This document shows, in pieces, positions 21,843 through 32,410 of a DNA stretch of 64,000 bases. Numbering within the stretch: position 1 is the first letter of the stretch; every line of letters starts with the position of its first letter. The notes under the pieces were generated by a model. The model saw nothing but the letters and a program-made list of their open reading frames with translations. It made no database searches and was not told the DNA's origin. A program made the position numbers and the translations under genes. Origin of the DNA: Prorocentrum cordatum (Eukaryota; Sar; Dinophyceae; Prorocentrales; Prorocentraceae). The stretch is from NCBI GenBank assembly GCA_963575745.1, contig CAUYUJ010016069.1:154501-218500 (forward strand), in the 5' to 3' direction.

Positions 21843-22975
21843 ACCGCGTGGAGGCTCGGGGCTGCCCGCGCCGCGTCTCGGGCGAAGGGCGGCCGTCTCG
21901 GGGCGAGCTCGCGGTTATCCCGCGCTGGGCGCGGCGGGCGGCGCGCCCCCGTCGCCGCTGGGGGCAAACGCAATTGCGGCAGCTGGTGAAGAGCGGCGCG
22001 CTGCAAGCGGAGAGCCGCGACGGCCGGGCCGCGGCGGCCGCGAACCGCAGGGGCGAAGGGCGAGGGGGGGGGGGGGGGGGGCGAGCGCCCCCTGCGTCGC
22101 CCAGGGGGGCAACTGTTGGCTTCGGGGGGGGAGGGGGGGGGGAGGGCATCCCCTTGCTCAGCCCGCGGGCCTGGCGGCCGCCGACTGCTTCCGCGCGGCA
22201 TTCAACCAGAGGGGCGACCCCGACGACGAGGGCGCCAGCGGGGTGGATAGCTCGCTGGGCCGGAATGAGGGCTCGCGCCAGATGAGGGGCGGGGGCGCGC
22301 AGCGCGGCATGGGGGCGGCGGTTTCAGGGGCTGCGGCTCCTGCGTCGAGACTGCGGCGCAACCTTGGTTGTCTTGTGAAGGCTGAGACGGCGGGCGGGGC
22401 GGGGCCGGCTGGGGTGCCTTGCGCGGCGGGCTAGCGGGGCGCCCGCCCGGGGCTGGCCAGGCGCCGGGGGCGCCTGCGCGCGCGGCCAGGGGCGCCGAGC
22501 GCCGCAAATCCAAGCGGCCAGCGGGGGCGCCTCTTCGACGAGGATGGGGGCTCCATGGGTTATTGTTCCCGCGTTAGGTTTGCGGCCTGACCTTGGATGC
22601 CCTGCGCGGGTTCGGGCGGCGGGCAGGGCGAAACTCGCCGGCGCCCTTTGCGCTGTCCCGCGGGGGGCTGGCCGAGAGGGAGGGGGGGGGCCGCTGCCAG
22701 TCGAATCGGCTGCAGGGCCCGAGGTGGGCGCCGCTACTTCTTCTCGGTGGCGTGCGCGACAGGCCCTGCGGGCCGTGGTGGTTGGGCCTGGCGGTGTCCG
22801 CGACTGCCCCGATAGCGCGGACCTCCCCTCCAGTGCGCGGCGAAACTGGCACGGGGGCGCCGGCGTCTGCTGGGGCGCGCCAGCGGGCGCGGCAGCCGGC
22901 CCGCGCGCGTGCGGCAGCGATCGCTCGAGGGCGGCAGAGCCCCCGGCAGAGGGGTGGCCGCAGGCCCTGCGCCGC
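21843..22975. other. GC-rich DNA with poly-G runs
   Basis: Long G runs at about 22060-22082 and 22122-22143. Open frames on both strands are Arg/Ala/Gly/Pro-rich with no domain. Confidence 0.5.
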
Positions 22976-22978
22976 ACC

Positions 22979-23754
22979 AGGTGCCTAAGGTGTTGGACTT
23001 GGACCGCGGCCTCGCCATTCGCCCCCGCCTGCTCAACGACGAGGAAGACAGCGGAGACGAGGTGGCGATGGCGCAGCTCGCGCGAGCGGAGAGGGCGCAG
23101 GTCCCTGCGCCAGGTGAGTCGTCGGCAACAGGCGGAGATGCCGACGGCGGCGCCGATGCCCTGGGTGCCGAGTGGCAGCGCCCCAAGAAACAGCTGCTAC
23201 AGTGGAGCCAGAAGCGGATGCGCTGCGTCGGGCTGGAAGAGAGCGAAGACGAGGGCGACTGGCTCGACTGGTGCATGCAATGCGCCCAGGCGCGGCTGGT
23301 GCAGGCGCGGGTGTATCCGCTCTGTGTGCGAGGGGCGCGTGGGCTGCGACGGACTGTTCGCGGCCTGGCCAGGATGCTCTGCGTGGGCGCGTGGCGGCCC
23401 GGCAAGCCAGGGCAGCCGAGCCGCGCGCGGTGCCTCATGGGCCAGGCCCGTGGCCCCCTGGCGGGCGAGACACTTGCGCGGCTGCGGCGCAACCGAGAGC
23501 ACAGTGAGCTACGGCGATGGATGCGGCGCGAGTGGACCCCGCCCCACGAGCTGCTGCCTTGGGGGGGCGAGCCAGAGGGCGACGGCGAGCCGCGCCCTGC
23601 CGCGGCGGGCCCGCCCAGGCCGCCATGGAGGGGGCGGGTCAGTCGCGGAGAAACGCTGCCGAGGAACGCCCTGGCCCCGCTGGCCGCTGCGGGGGCGCCA
23701 CTGAAACGCTGGGCAATGCATCCAGCGACGACCTGGTCGACGTCGATGACGTGA
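22979..23754 (+). CDS. Hypothetical coding segment, Trp/Cys/Arg-rich
   Basis: The frame reads VPKVLDLDRGLAIRPRLLND, EEDSGDEVAMAQLARAERAQ, then GAEWQRPKKQLLQWSQKRMR and EESEDEGDWLDWCMQCAQAR, followed by a basic region with WMRREWTPPHELLPWG. The stop is at 23752-23754. The alternation of acidic E-E-D-S-G-D-E and Trp-rich basic parts is protein-like, and the segment is the best candidate gene in this GC-rich block. No catalytic motif seen. Confidence 0.35.
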
Positions 23755-23929
23755 TTCCCGCTGGCGAAAATGAGACCACCGCTGCCGGATCTTCGCGCGG
23801 TGACACGGAGCGCGCGGGCTCAGCAGGGGGGCGGGTGGCTTGGCAGACGCCGACGCAGAAGGCGGTCCTCGTCGACGCCCACGGGCGCCTGCGGAGAGGA
23901 GGTCGGCGGGTCAGATGCCGAGTGCGAGC

Positions 23930-24174
23930 GCGACTTTGAGGGCGAGGCCAAGGTGCCCACTGATGAGGGCGATCCCGAGGAGAGCGGCAACGACCCGGTC
24001 GAGGACATGGCAATGCAGCATATGGCAAAGGGCAAGATGCATCAGGCCCCTCCATGCAGGTGCAAGTCGGGGCAGGTTCTGCACAAGCGAGCAGCAGACC
24101 ACGGGGCCCAGACTGAAACCCTTGCCCGCAAGAGGCCGCGACTGGACCGGGCGGCCAGCGGCCCTGCGCAGTAG
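23930..24174 (+). CDS. Hypothetical segment, acidic then basic C-terminus
   Basis: Frame: DFEGEAKVPTDEGDPEESGN, DPVEDMAMQHMAKGKMHQAP, CRCKSGQVLHKRAADHG and a basic TLARKRPRLDRAASGPAQ ending in TAG at 24172-24174. It could be the C-terminus of the same unknown gene family as the segments upstream. The K-R-P-R run resembles a nuclear localisation signal. Confidence 0.25.
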
Positions 24175-24900
24175 GAGGGCAGAGTGGGCGATCCTGGCCG
24201 CGGCGCGAAGGCGGCGGCCGAGAAGCGCGGCGGAAGTCAGCGGCGTCGACGGCCGTGCCAAGCCAGCCATTGGCGCGCTGTTCGCGGTCGCAGCAGCCGC
24301 CGCCGCGGCCCCCGGCGCACCGGGGTGGGCCGAGCTGGGCAACTCGGGCGGAGAGGCAGCCGGAGGAGCGCTTCGAAGCGCGGGCCAGGCCCTTCCCGGA
24401 GTTGCTTGTGTTAGGACCGCGACCCCCCCAGCGCTCGCCGTCTCCGAGCAGAGTGGCGCAGGGCGAGCGCGGGACTGAGCGCGCCCCGTTGGCCGGGGTA
24501 ACTAGAGTGTCGGGGCGCGGCGGGCCTTCCGCCGTTGGCCGTTGAAGCTCGGCGGGCGCGGGGCGGGGGGTGCCCCGTTGGCCGATGAAGCAGCCGGCCA
24601 GGGGTTGGCCCCCCGCGCCCGCCCGGCCTGGACCTGTTGGTCCTGCCGCGGCCGCGACGGCCCTCCCAGCTGGGCCGGCGCCGGCGCGGGCTGCAGGGGC
24701 TGAGAGGCGAGGAGGAAGCCGAGCAACCTGCGCGTGACCGTCGCGCCCTCCCGCGCAGCGTTGGCACCCAGAGCGTGGAACGCCGCGACTTGGCAGCCAA
24801 GGACTCCGACTCTCGCCTCGTGGACTCCGACGTCTGGGAGGACGCGCGGGCCGCTCGACTACTTCTGGGCCAGGTGCGCGGCGCGGGGAGTGCATCCTAG
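24175..24900. other. GC-rich DNA, no gene recognised
   Basis: Short imperfect repeats of GCCCCGTTGGCCG and GTTGGCCGATGAAG occur around 24480-24610. Frames are Arg/Ala-rich. Confidence 0.45.
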
Positions 24901-24902
24901 CT

Positions 24903-25870
24903 CCGCAGCGAGGACCAGCGGAGCTCCTACGACCAGCAGAATTACGAGAACCCCAAAAAACATTCGAGAACAGTCCGCCGAATTTCGAGTGCAACAAGAG
25001 TCTCGAGAGCCAAAAGCGAGACCCATCAGCTGAGCTACGAGAGCCGCGAGCAGGGCTAAGAGGACCACCGGGCGATCTACCAGAGCCACCAGCTCAGCTT
25101 CCAAGGTCGCGAGCAGAGCTTCGAGAGTGACCGTCGGAGCCACGAGTCCCACCTGTAAAGCTACGAGGGTCGTTGCAGCCTCCAGAGCCACCAGCAGAAA
25201 CGCGATTACATCCACCAGCAGAGCTAGCAGGAGCACTTCCGGTCCTTCGAGTACCACAAGCTGGACTGCGTGGACCGCAGGCGCAGCTACGAGAGCCACC
25301 TTCAGGACTACGAGGGCCGCGAGCCCAACCATATGAGGGCCATCGGAAGGGCCGCGGGGACCACCAGCCGAGCCACGACGGCTGCGAGCTCAGCTACGAG
25401 ACCTACAAGCAGGGCGACGAGGATCACCAGCTGCACCACGAGGGCCGCCAGGTGAGCTGCGAGAGCTACAGGCAGATCTGCAAGGATTACGAGCTCAGCT
25501 ACTGGAGGCACTGGATCTGCTTCGTGGGCAACAAGCAGACCCACTACAGCCACCAGCAGCGTCACGCAGGACCGCGGGGACTCCCAGCTGAGCTACCAGG
25601 GCCAGCCTCTGTGTTACCAGGGTTACGTGACGAACGCCAAGGCCCACGGAAGACCTGGACGGCGGAGGGGACGTACGGCAGAGTACTAGGAGTATGAGGT
25701 GCTTGAATTGAGCGTCCAAGTGTTGAGATCCCGCTGGGCCGTCGGCTCGGGTGGGCGACGCCCCCCGTTGCTCCATCCGCAGAAACCCACAAGCAGAGCT
25801 TACAGGTCCACCGCCTGAGCTACGAGAGCCACAAGCAGGGCTACGAGGACCACCGGCTGAGCTACCCAGC
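24903..25870 (+). pseudogene. Decayed 21-bp / heptapeptide coding repeat (Y-E-x-H type)
   Basis: The plus strand carries many copies of a 7-codon unit of the form [SG]-[YF]-E-[SDG]-[HR]-[QKE]-[QL], as in SYESHKQGYEDHRLSY at about 25829-25876. At the nucleotide level the unit is near AGCTACGAGAGCCACCAGCAG. In the frame starting at 25033 three units are broken by in-frame stops (TAA 25057-25059, TAA 25156-25158, TAG 25225-25227) and the frame later shifts, so this was a repeat-rich coding region that has decayed. The reverse strand is an open Leu/Val/Ala-rich frame only because of the repeat. No family assigned. Confidence 0.55.
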
Positions 25871-25879
25871 CGGTTGGCG

Positions 25880-26165
25880 CCATACGGAATGAGGCGAGAC
25901 AAGCCTGCCTAAAGCTGGAGAAGATTATTTACCATTACAGCGTGACGGACAACGGTACATTAATACATCGATACATCAGATATTGCGTATACTTCAGTGG
26001 CGCCGTGGGCACCATCACCGCCAGCATCTGCAACACCGTATGCTAGACATGCTATTAGTAGGTCTACAGCGTTTCAGACAACGTATTCCTTGTTCAACGT
26101 GGTTCGCAAGTTACTCTGTCTACGGTCTGTACATGTCTCCCTGCTGAGTGACCCCGCCGCTTTCC
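25880..26165. other. Short spacer, no gene recognised
   Basis: Lower-GC unique DNA between the heptad repeat and the GAG tract. Confidence 0.5.
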
Positions 26166-26171
26166 TCCCTT

Positions 26172-26425
26172 TACTTGAACGAGGAGAGGAGGAGGAAAAG
26201 GAGGAAAAGGAAGAGGATGAGGAGGAATATGAGGAGGAGGAAAATGAGGAGGAGGAAAATGAGGAGGAGGAGGAGGAGGAGGAAGAGGAGGAGGAGGAGG
26301 AGGTGGAGGAGGAGGAGGAGGAAAAGGAGGAGGAGGAGGGGGGGAGGAAAAGGAGGAGGAGGGGGGGAGAGGAGGGGAGAGGAGGGGGAGGGCAGAGGGG
26401 GAGGAGGAGGAGGGTGAAGGAGGGG
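26172..26425. repeat. (GAG)n / (GGA)n tract
   Basis: About 250 bases of GAGGAG with interspersed AAAAT and GGGG, reading as poly-Glu. A complementary CTC-rich tract lies at about 26555-26690, so the two can pair as distant inverted purine/pyrimidine tracts. Confidence 0.9.
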
Positions 26426-26429
26426 GAGG

Positions 26430-28060
26430 GGGAGCGGGGAGGGTATCGCACCGAGCGCGACGGGAGCCTGGGGTGGCGGCGCGCAGGTGGAGCTTGAGCT
26501 CGCCTTGTCCGTCAAGAACATTCGGTCGCCGAAGGGGGGGGGCTCAGGTATTCCCAACCCCCCTCCTCCTCGTCCTCTGTTTTTCCTTTTTCTCCTTCTC
26601 CTTGTCATTTTCCTCCTTGCCCTCCTCTTCGTCTCTCCTATCCTCCTCCATCTCCTCCTCCTTCGTATCCTTTTGTCTCTTCCCCCCTTGTGCACGTTGA
26701 GTCCACATGGTCGCCGCGGGGGCGACGGTGGCGACGGGGAAGATCGCACGCGGATGTTTGCAACGCTTCGTTGTCGTGTACGCTCATGCTGTCTTCGTCA
26801 CGAAAAGGAGCGCCCATGCCTTCTTCGTGTCGGTGGCGCCTCCTTCGCCCATGGTTATTTCTGTGCTGGGAATGCCTGCGATACCCGTGCCTTCCTCGTC
26901 CCAAACTCACAACACGTTGTTGCGGCCAGCTGTTCAACACTTTTGTGGAGTGGAGAACTGTCCCAGACTACGGGGCAATCAACATTGTTCGGGACCCGCG
27001 ACAACCAACAACTGTCCGGGTTGAACGGGCTCGCCGTGGGTAGGTCGAAAAATCCCCGGTTCCACGCCGCAACCAAAGTGTGACGTCTGATGTTTGGGCT
27101 CGGACGCGCGCCCTCATTGGGCGGATGATGGGAGGTCGAGGAGCGAGGGGAGAGAGGGAGAAGAAAGAGGGAGGGAGGAGCAGGATAATGTTGATGACGA
27201 TGGTGGTGGAGAGTATGCAAATGATGAGCATGACGATGATAATGCTGGTGGTAGTAGTGATGCTGGTGTTGAGCTCTCATGTCTTAACAGCAATGAATAT
27301 TGGACACCTCTTTTCCCAGGCCCTTGTTATCACAGGCTGACATTACAGGGCTGAGAGGAGGAGGAGGAGAAGAAGGAGGAGGAGGCATGGAGGGAGGGAG
27401 GGAGGGAGAGAGAAGGAGGGGGAGGAGGGGGAGGAGGAGGGGGAGGACGAAAGGAGGATGGATTCGCACATGTTCGGCGGTTGGTCGCCAGAGAGGGAGG
27501 AAGAAACGTGGAGGGACTGCACGCAGTGGTAGATGGCAGGGAGGGGAGGAGGTCGGTCGGCGGAGGAGGTCGGTCGGCGGAGGGTGGTCAAGGTGGACAC
27601 GAGGGAGGGAGACCGCCAGTTGGTTAGGCTTGTGGGTGCTCAGGGACAGCCCCGGAGGTAGTCCAGACTGACCTCGACAGGCCCTCCGTTAGGAGTAGCC
27701 CGAGGTGGTCTCAACACCCCTTGATCCTGCGCCGCCCCACTGCGTCGGCGTGTTGAAACCGCCCTAGACTACCCCGCATGGGGGCCTGTCGAAGCCAGCC
27801 CGAACTTCATCCACGGGGCTGCTGACTGTGCGCAAGCCCAAGCTCTGCCACCGCCAGTCGGGTGCGCGGCTCAGTCGCATCGTTGTGGAGAGTTTCGGTG
27901 CTCCTGCAAGGATGTGAGTGGGCGTGCACGTGTGCATCCGTGTGCGCGTGCGGGTGCGCGCAGGTTTCTTCGACGTGGCAGCTTGCGCGATGAGCGTCTT
28001 CACATGGAGAGCCAGACTGTGGGAGTGTTGCTCTTGCATGTGCGTGCCGTCCGCAGACGG
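26430..28060. other. Intergenic DNA with purine-rich tracts
   Basis: GGAGGA-rich tracts lie at about 27340-27460. A GATGAT-rich stretch sits at about 27190-27260. No frame shows a domain. Confidence 0.5.
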
Positions 28061-28066
28061 CATGAT

Positions 28067-28210
28067 ACGTACGACACCTTCGCGCCTGGCAACGGCGGGC
28101 CTGGGCCCTAGGATGGTGCATAGACTCTCCTGGCCTCGGCCAGGAAGGCGTATTAACACCATACAAGGGCCCATGATGGCTCTGGCCAGGCACGGTGGTG
28201 GTGTGTACGT
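28067..28210. mobile_element. Fold-back element, copy 2
   Basis: Palindrome centred on CCTGGCCTCGGCCAGG (28129-28144) with arms reaching the outer ACGTAC at both ends. It shares centre and arm order (TGGTGCA, GGGCCC, CTGGCCAGGC, GGTGGTGG) with the element at 15604-15732. The two copies differ by many substitutions, so they are old. Confidence 0.7.
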
Positions 28211-28679
28211 AGGTGCCCTCTGCGTTTGCTGGCGCACGGCACGGGAAAGGCAGTCGAGTCTTGACGAAGTTGGCCACGGTGTCCTTCACAGCGTCCTGAT
28301 GAAGCTCGAGGACTTCTGGCAGGATGGGGCAACTGGGATCGGGGCATACTTGGATGGAGCCAACACGGCTGGCAAAGAGGGGGACTCCCAGTGCCTAGAT
28401 GCATCATTTGTTCAATTATGCAGGCGACCAGCCAGCTGAGACAGGAATCGACCAATTGTTTAGGTTATCCAGCTGCCTTTGGCAAACGCCGTCATCGTGC
28501 CAGCGCAGCAGCGCAGCGGGCAGGATGCGTTGAGCGTAAGACCCGCTCCAGGTCAGTGGCCTACCCGCACTGGCGCTGGCCGTAGACACGTTCTTCTTGT
28601 CCGCAGCCTCGTTCTCATCCTCTTTCTTCGTTTGCACTCCGTCCCCGCCCCCTTTACTCCATCCTCTCTGAGGCGTCTA
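28211..28679. other. Unique spacer, no gene recognised
   Basis: Mixed-composition DNA; short frames on the plus strand (about 28260-28439) are not linked to a known family. Confidence 0.45.
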
Positions 28680-31035
28680 GAGGGATGACTTGGGCCCCCT
28701 TGCTCGACTCTTGGGGCTCTCTTTGGGGCCTTTTCGGGACCCGTTGATGGCCCATCTGGGGTTTCGGGAACGTTTTGGGCGCGATGATTCTACCAAGTTC
28801 TCCCATTATAGCTCGGTTGAACCGTCTTGGGGACGTCTGGGCGGGTTCTGGGGCCGTCGCCTTGTGGAGCTTTGTGTGATCTCTGAAGGTTCCCCGAGGC
28901 GATCTGAAACTGAAAACCAATGGAAACAAAGCATGTTAATTTCCTTACCCGTAAGGGCTTCGACGGAGAGGAATTTGATATAACAGAGTGGCGTCGGTGC
29001 GTCTCGGCGCTGCCTTGGCGCATCTGGGAACAGCATGCGGGGGCGGATATGAGTCATCAGCGCATATTGAAACGTTGGCGTTATCGAAGACGCCTACGGC
29101 GAGTCCCCGCCGCCCCCTGCCCTTTCGGAAGCGCCTATGTGGCCGAACGTTGAGGCCAGAGCCCTGCCGAGCTATCGGACCACGTGTTCCCCGAATCGGT
29201 TTGGAAAGCCATCGGGGAACACGTGGGGGAGGACGGGTAAGAGGAGGAGAGTGAGCCGTCATGGGGTCATCTAGGAACCTTTGGGGCGATCTTGGGCGAC
29301 CCTAAGGGGTCTCTTGGGCCGTCTTGGACCGTCGAAGGGCCGAAAGAAGCACACGTCAAATCCTTCAAACACGTTCGGGCAATCAATTGTTTGGCGTCTT
29401 CGGGTCCTCCTGGAGGACGTCTTGGAGGCCCCTTGGACCGTCTTGGAGGCCTCTTGCTGGCTTTTTGGGCCGTCTTAGGCCATCTTGAGGCCATCTTGGG
29501 CCGTCTTGGGTGCATCTTGGAGCCATCGTAGCAGTCCTGGGGCGACCTTGGGTGCCATCTTGGACGTCTTGGAGGCCATCTTGGGCGTCTGGGAAGCCCC
29601 TTGGGCCGGCTTGGGGCCTTCTTGGTGCCCTCTCGGATGCCTCTTGGACTGTCATGGGGCCATCCTGGAGGCCTTTTGGGCGCTCTTGAACGATGTTTGG
29701 GGGCCTCTTGGGTCGTCTTGGGCCGTCGGAGATCTGAAACGAAGAAAATGCCAACATCCTTCAAAGGCCAATGACACATCAATGATGTTTGCTCTTTCGG
29801 GCTTCCTGGGGGACGTCTTGAAGCTCTGGGGCCGTCTTGGAGGCCTCTTGCGGGCCTTTCGGGCCGTGGTATACCATCTTGAGACTACATTTGGTCGTCT
29901 TGGGTGCATTTTGGAGCGATCTTAGCCATCTTGGAGGCCATCTTGGCCGTCTTGGAGGCCATCTTGGGCGTCTGGGAAGCCTCTTGGACCGTCTTGGGGC
30001 CTTCTTGGGGTCCTCTTGGAGGCCTCTTGGGCTGTCATGGGGTCATCTTGGAGGCCTCTTGGGCGCTCTTGAACGATGTTGAGGGGCCTCTTGGGTCGTC
30101 TCGGGCCGTCGGAGAGCTGAAACGAAGAAGATGTCACAATCCTTCAAAGGTCAATGACACATCAATGATGTTTGCTCTTTCGGGCTTCCTGGAGGACGTC
30201 TTTCGGGCTTCTTGGGGCCCTCTTCGACGCCTCTTGGGCTGTCATGGGGCCATCTTGGAGGCCTCTTGGGCGCTCTTAGGGCGATGTTGAGGGCCTCTTG
30301 GGCCGTCTGGGGCCATCGGAGATCTGAAAAGAAGAAAGTGCAAGAATCCGTCACAAACCAAAGGACAGCAACTGAGTTTGACCCTTTCGGGCCTTCCTGG
30401 AGGACGTCTTGGAGCGCTCTTGGGCCGTCTTGGAGGTCTGGTGCGGGTCTTTTGGCCCGTCTTAGGCCACCTTGAGGCCATCTTGGGTCGTTTTGTGTAC
30501 ATATTGGGGCCATCTTAGCCGTCTTGGAGATTATCTTTGCCGTCTTGGAGGCATATTGGAGGCAATCTTGGCCATCTTGGAAGGCATCTTGTGCGTCTTG
30601 GGGGCCTCTTAGGCCGTCTTGGGGCCTTATTGGAGCCCTCCTGGGGGCCTCTTTGGTTGTCATGGGACCCGCCTCTTGGGCGCTCTTGGGGCGATGTTGG
30701 GGGGCCTCCTGGGCTGTGTTGGGCAGTCGGAGAGCAGAAAAGAAGAAAATGCCAACGCCCTTCAAAAACCTAAGGGGAATCAATGATTCGTCCCCTTGCG
30801 GGCCTTCCTGGAGGACGTCCTGGAGCGTTCTTGGGCCGTCTTGGAAGCCTCTTCTGGGCCTTTGGGGTCGTCTTAGGCCATCTTGAGGCCATCTGGGACC
30901 GTCTTGGGTGCATCTTGGGACCATTTTAGCTGTCTCGGAGACCATCTTGGCCGTCTTTGAGGCATCTTGGAGGCCATCCTGGGCCATCTTGGCCGTCTTG
31001 GAGGCCATCGTAGGCCATCTGGGGGCAAGAAAGGC
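28680..31035. repeat. CTTGG/GGCCTC array with A-rich spacers (higher-order repeat)
   Basis: The array is built from degenerate 9-12 bp words such as GGCCTCTTGG, GCCGTCTTGGA and GCCATCTTGGG. It is cut into blocks of roughly 200-420 bases by an A-rich spacer of about 55 bases, e.g. starting near 29338, 29735, 30118, 30322 and 30733 (GAAACGAAGAAAATGCCAAC … CAATGAT), each preceded by CCGTCGGAGA-like sequence and followed by TTTCGGGCTTCCTGG and GGACGTCTTGGA. Between about 28900 and 29260 non-array DNA interrupts it. It is non-coding; both strands give Gly/Leu/Trp or Arg/Pro/Gln cycles. Confidence 0.85.
29135..29235. repeat. Dispersed hairpin segment flanking the CTTGG array
   Basis: The perfect inverted pair CGTGTTCCCCGA / TCGGGGAACACG surrounds ATCGGTTTGGAAAGCCA-like sequence. 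The same segment, preceded by the same CTATCGGACCA block, occurs at 35908-36003, and a shorter version (TTCCCCGAA … TTCGGGGAA) at about 31170-31202. Confidence 0.75.
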
Positions 31036-31590
31036 ATTGACAGACGGATTTTCGGGAACCTTCCGAGACCCTGGCGGGCTGTACAAGCAGATCGGCTGCG
31101 AACAATTTGATCGCGCCGTGCTTTTAAAGGCGTACCACTTGATGTTGAGTTATTATTCGCCGCTTTTTCCCCGAAGCCGCGTAGACAATGTTCGGGGAAC
31201 GCTCGCGGGCGTGACCCCGCGATCAGGCCTAAGCGACTTTTGTTGTCATCTTCATCGTCTGGTCCCGTTTTGGCCCTAGCCTGCGCGCGCGCACCAGCTT
31301 CCCCAATCGCGGCAGTGGTCTCCCGCCGAGGATGGCGCGGAAGAGGGGCCGCTTTGCTGTGTGCACCGCTGGCGCCGCATTCAAAAGCTGCGCGGAGGAC
31401 CATCGGAGCTTCAAGTTTATCGGGGCGCTATCAGGGGGCCGAGATTACGCATCTGTGGTATCCCGATGATATCCCTGGAGAGTTTCCGGTCGATCGAATT
31501 GTGGGGGCTTGTCTTGGAGACCCCCGAGCATCAGACATAGAGAACGCTTCAAACATCGGGCGTGTGAGCCGCAACGGGGGGCTGCTCCGA
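31036..31590. other. Spacer with hairpin; possible upstream coding segment
   Basis: It includes the TTCCCCGAA … TTCGGGGAA inverted repeat at about 31170-31202. A frame from about 31430 reads YQGAEITHLWYPDDIPGEFP and ends at 31599; it is protein-like but unassigned. Confidence 0.4.
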
Positions 31591-32283
31591 TGTCGTTGAC
31601 GGCGTCCGAGTGCGCGCGGGCAGACGGGTGCGTTCGGATCCACACTGGACGCATCGTAAGATGCAAGAGTTGCAGGAGAAAGCTACCGACGAGCGAGTTC
31701 GAGGATGCGCACGTCAGGTGGCCCCTGGGCAGCCGGCAGTTGCCCGGCGTGGGCGAGGCGCGCCGAGCGTGCCAGAACTACCGCATGACGTGCGCGGGCT
31801 GCTCGGAGGACTTGCCCTTGGACGCTTTCGAGAAGTACGCCTTTCGCAAGTCTCATGCGAAGTGCAAGAACTGCGATGGGGGCTAGCGAGGGCGGGAAGG
31901 AGAAACGTTTGAAGACGTGCGCAGCTTGCGGCGATGACTTGCCGCGGGGAGCTTTCGGGAAGTACAACTCTGACCACGCGCGCGCGAAGTGCGGGACATG
32001 CGAGGAGGACGCGAAGTGCAAGACGAAGACACGCGATTGCTGCGGGGAGGATTTGCGGGAGGGTGCTTTCGAAAAACGGCAGGGCCGATAATCCGGCGGC
32101 CGATACGAGCGGTGTGGCGTCTGTTCGAGCGCCAGCACCCGTTGCGCGCGAAGCGCGGCGCGAGGAGAAAAGAGCATCTGGAAACCGAACCCCGAGGCCA
32201 AAGATCCAGCAAAGCTTTGCGATGAGTGCGAGAAGAAACAAACAAGGAAAACATCTTTTCGCTTGAAGAAGAAATCATATTGA
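31590..32283 (+). pseudogene. Cys-rich zinc-ribbon protein, Stc1-like repeats; frame-broken
   Basis: At least three repeats follow the plan C-x2-C-x3-L-P-x3-F-x(about 13-17)-C-x2-C: CKSCRRKLPTSEFED (from about 31658), TCAGCSEDLPLDAFEKY with AKCKNCDGG, and TCAACGDDLPRGAFGKY with AKCGTCEED. A fourth degenerate half reads DCCGEDLREGAFEK, and a closing segment KLCDECEKKQTRKTSF leads to TGA at 32281-32283. This resembles the tandem zinc-binding Stc1-type domain described in fungi as an adaptor in RNA-guided chromatin silencing; the match is from pattern memory. Repeats 1-2 and repeat 3 lie in different frames with a TAG at 31884-31886 between them, so either an intron lies there or the gene is broken. 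Confidence 0.5.
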
Positions 32284-32357
32284 GGGGGCCGAACGGTCAT
32301 TCACTGTCCCTGGGTACGTTGCTGAAGTGGAGATTCACGGCGAGGATTCTTGTTGTT

Positions 32358-32367
32358 TTGTGGTGTT

Positions 32368-32408
<41 letters not shown>

Positions 32409-32410
32409 CC
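32358..32410. repeat. (TTG)n microsatellite
   Basis: GTT/TTG triplets following the zinc-ribbon remnant. Confidence 0.92.

Noticed and set aside
24859-25565. Hydrophobic Leu/Val/Ala minus-strand frames that look like membrane protein
   Set aside because: They are the reverse reading of the 21-bp Y-E-x-H coding repeat.
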